64,000 bases of DNA from Butyrivibrio sp. NC3005 (GTDB lineage Bacteria; Bacillota; Clostridia; Lachnospirales; Lachnospiraceae): positions 66,022 to 130,021 of the forward strand of contig NZ_KE384206.1 of NCBI RefSeq assembly GCF_000424545.1. Reading direction: 5' to 3'. Below the pieces are notes generated by a model. It was not told the origin of the DNA and did no database searches. It saw nothing but the letters and a program-made list of their open reading frames with translations. Positions 62,364 to 64,000 of this stretch are shown here, piece by piece. Both the position numbers and the translations under genes were made by a program. Within the stretch, counting starts at the first letter, position 1. Each line of letters begins with the position of its first letter.

Positions 62364-63773
62364 ATGCCACAATTTGTAGATCAGGCTAGGATTTTTATTA
62401 AAAGTGGAAAAGGCGGCGACGGCCATGTTTCTTTTAGAAGAGAAAAATTTGTCGCAAGCGGCGGCCCAAATGGCGGAGATGGCGGTAAAGGTGGAGATGT
62501 CGTTGTAGTTGTTGACAACGGTCTTAATACGCTTTCTGATTACCATTTTGGTGGAAAATATAAAGCTGAAAATGGTGATGAAGGCGGTCAGAATCGCTGT
62601 ACAGGTAAAAGTGGTGCCGATATTATTCTTAAAGTTCCAGAAGGAACTGTCATTAAAGAAGCTTCAAGCAAAAAAATAATAGCAGATATGTCTGGTGATA
62701 ATAAGCGCGTAGTATTGCTTAAAGGTGGCCGTGGCGGAAACGGAAATATGCATTACGCCACATCTACTATGCAAGCCCCAAAGTATGCTCAACCTGGTCA
62801 GCCAGCTAAGGAACTCGAAATCATACTTGAACTTAAGGTTATAGCTGATGTTGGTCTTGCAGGTTTTCCAAATGTTGGTAAATCAACTTTTCTTTCCAAA
62901 GTTTCTAATGCAAAACCCAAGATTGCCAATTATCATTTCACAACATTAACACCTTCTTTGGGAGTGGTAGATCTTCCAGATGCAAAGGGTTTTGTTGTAG
63001 CTGATATACCTGGACTTATAGAAGGTGCCGCTTCAGGTGCTGGACTTGGTCATGAATTCTTACGTCATATCGAAAGAACAAGGCTTATTATTCATGTAGT
63101 AGATGCAGCATCAACTGAAGGAAGAGATCCTATAGATGATATATATGCTATTAACAAGGAGCTTTCAAATTATAATGCTGATTTAGGACAGAAAACTCAA
63201 ATTATAGCCGCAAATAAGCTCGATATGCTCTCTGAAGAAGACGCTAACAACATTGTAGAGAAGATTCGTAAAGAATTTGAACCAAAAGGAGTTAAGGTAT
63301 TTCCTTTATCAACAATAACCGGAAAAGGACTTAAAGAACTTCTTTATTATGTGAGCCGTACATTAGTTGAAATGGGTGACAAACCTATGGTTTACGAACA
63401 GGAATTTGATCCGGAAGTAGAACTTGCAACTACTACAGAATCCTTCACTGTTACTTATGATTCCAAATCTCATGAGTATGTTGTAGAAGGACCAAAGATT
63501 GAAAAAATGCTTGGATATACAAATCTTGATTCAGAAAAAGGCTTTATTTTCTTCCAAAAATTCCTTGAAGATAATAAAATTCTTGATGAACTTGAAGCAC
63601 TTAATATTCAAGAAGGTGATACTGTTCGTATGTATGGACTGGCATTCGACTATTTTAGAAATGCAGACACTATTAAACAGGCCGAAGAATCTTCAAATAC
63701 TGATTTTAATGAAGAAAATTTCGGTGATGAAGATTTTGATAAAGAAGATTTTGATAATTCTGAGATTGATTAA
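62364..63773 (+). CDS. obg: GTPase Obg (CgtA)
   Basis: Obg is a GTPase that aids 50S assembly and couples growth to the stringent response. The 469-residue protein has the glycine-rich Obg fold (about 1-158: VDQARIFIKSGKGGDG), then the GTPase domain with G1 GFPNVGKST, G3 DIPGLIEGA and G4 NKLD. A C-terminal OCT domain follows. The tail is strongly acidic (DFNEENFGDEDFDKEDF). ATG 62364 follows CGGAGAT; the longer reading from 62328 has no ribosome site. Confidence 0.96.
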   Translation: MPQFVDQARIFIKSGKGGDGHVSFRREKFVASGGPNGGDGGKGGDVVVVVDNGLNTLSDYHFGGKYKAENGDEGGQNRCTGKSGADIILKVPEGTVIKEASSKKIIADMSGDNKRVVLLKGGRGGNGNMHYATSTMQAPKYAQPGQPAKELEIILELKVIADVGLAGFPNVGKSTFLSKVSNAKPKIANYHFTTLTPSLGVVDLPDAKGFVVADIPGLIEGAASGAGLGHEFLRHIERTRLIIHVVDAASTEGRDPIDDIYAINKELSNYNADLGQKTQIIAANKLDMLSEEDANNIVEKIRKEFEPKGVKVFPLSTITGKGLKELLYYVSRTLVEMGDKPMVYEQEFDPEVELATTTESFTVTYDSKSHEYVVEGPKIEKMLGYTNLDSEKGFIFFQKFLEDNKILDELEALNIQEGDTVRMYGLAFDYFRNADTIKQAEESSNTDFNEENFGDEDFDKEDFDNSEID

Positions 63774-63835
63774 TGAATATAATAAATTCCCATTGCGTTT
63801 TACAATGATTTATCTTATTCAAGAAAGAAGGAAAC

Positions 63836-64000
63836 ATGGTTAACTTAACTAGCAAACAAAGAGCATATTTACGCAGTCTTGCAGCTGATGTAGATCCTAT
63901 TTTTCAGATTGGAAAAAGCGCAGTTTCCCCTGAAGTTACTGAAGCAGTAAGCGAATCCTTTAATAATAGAGAACTGGTAAAGATTTCTATTTTAAAAAAC
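63836..64000 (+). CDS. yhbY: YhbY-like RNA-binding protein (3' end outside window)
   Basis: The first 55 residues are visible: they begin MVNLTSKQRAYLRSLAAD and continue with DPIFQIGKSAVSPEVTEAV, a clear match to the CRM domain of YhbY, which associates with pre-50S particles. AGAAGGAAA precedes the ATG. It follows obg in the usual order. The gene runs off the window. Confidence 0.88.
   Translation, partial: MVNLTSKQRAYLRSLAADVDPIFQIGKSAVSPEVTEAVSESFNNRELVKISILKN

Noticed and set aside
1-64000. CRISPR arrays, tRNA or rRNA genes, insertion sequences, phage or integrase genes
   Set aside because: I looked for regular short repeats with spacers, cloverleaf patterns and transposase or integrase motifs and saw none.

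Overview
The window looks like a chromosomal piece of an AT-rich Firmicute of the family Lachnospiraceae, probably close to Butyrivibrio, Pseudobutyrivibrio or Roseburia. The evidence is the low GC content, a flagellin gene, the order radical-SAM pair / RNase G / L21 / Prp / L27 / Obg / YhbY, and secreted proteins of the Lachnospiraceae style. The genus is an inference. I saw no rRNA, tRNA, CRISPR array or insertion sequence.

Bases 1-28,100 are mostly core genome. In order they hold: the end of a J-domain protein; a flagellin with a zinc-peptidase domain in its variable region (flagellinolysin type); L28; an Asp23 protein with a FakA-like kinase; recG; degV; a type IIA topoisomerase pair (probably parE/parC); rsmD and coaD; a cell-wall amidase; two pseudouridine synthases; recU; a partial histidine operon (hisZ-hisG-hisD-hisB/hisI fusion); and the radical-SAM/DUF2344/RNase G trio. 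The his operon has a strong promoter and a structured leader whose sequence recurs upstream of a cellulase gene 40 kb away.

Bases about 28,200-60,700 form an accessory island between RNase G and L21, genes that normally sit together. It contains an Alg14/Alg13-like glycosyltransferase pair, a degenerate GGDEF protein, a large surface protein, a lasso-peptide gene cluster, an exopolysaccharide locus and a GH5/two-component module. The lasso cluster has a B2 leader peptidase, an asparagine-synthetase-like cyclase, three near-identical precursor genes, an HPr-kinase-like tailoring kinase, a PqqD/RRE protein on the opposite strand and an ABC exporter; a nucleotidyltransferase-like protein lies further on. 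The polysaccharide locus has CpsD- and CpsC-like regulators, eight glycosyltransferases (one of them on the minus strand), a Wzy-like polymerase and a Wzx-like flippase, but no priming sugar transferase.

Bases 61,000-64,000 return to core genes: rplU, prp, rpmA (with the N-terminal extension that Prp removes), obg and the start of yhbY.

The least ordinary content is the paeninodin-like lasso cluster. Its precursor sits in three copies, two of them inside 314-bp direct repeats that flank the kinase gene, and its predicted core does not fit the usual lasso rules cleanly. Next come the hisZ/GH5 leader element with compensatory base changes, the flagellin-peptidase fusion and the HisB-HisI fusion.
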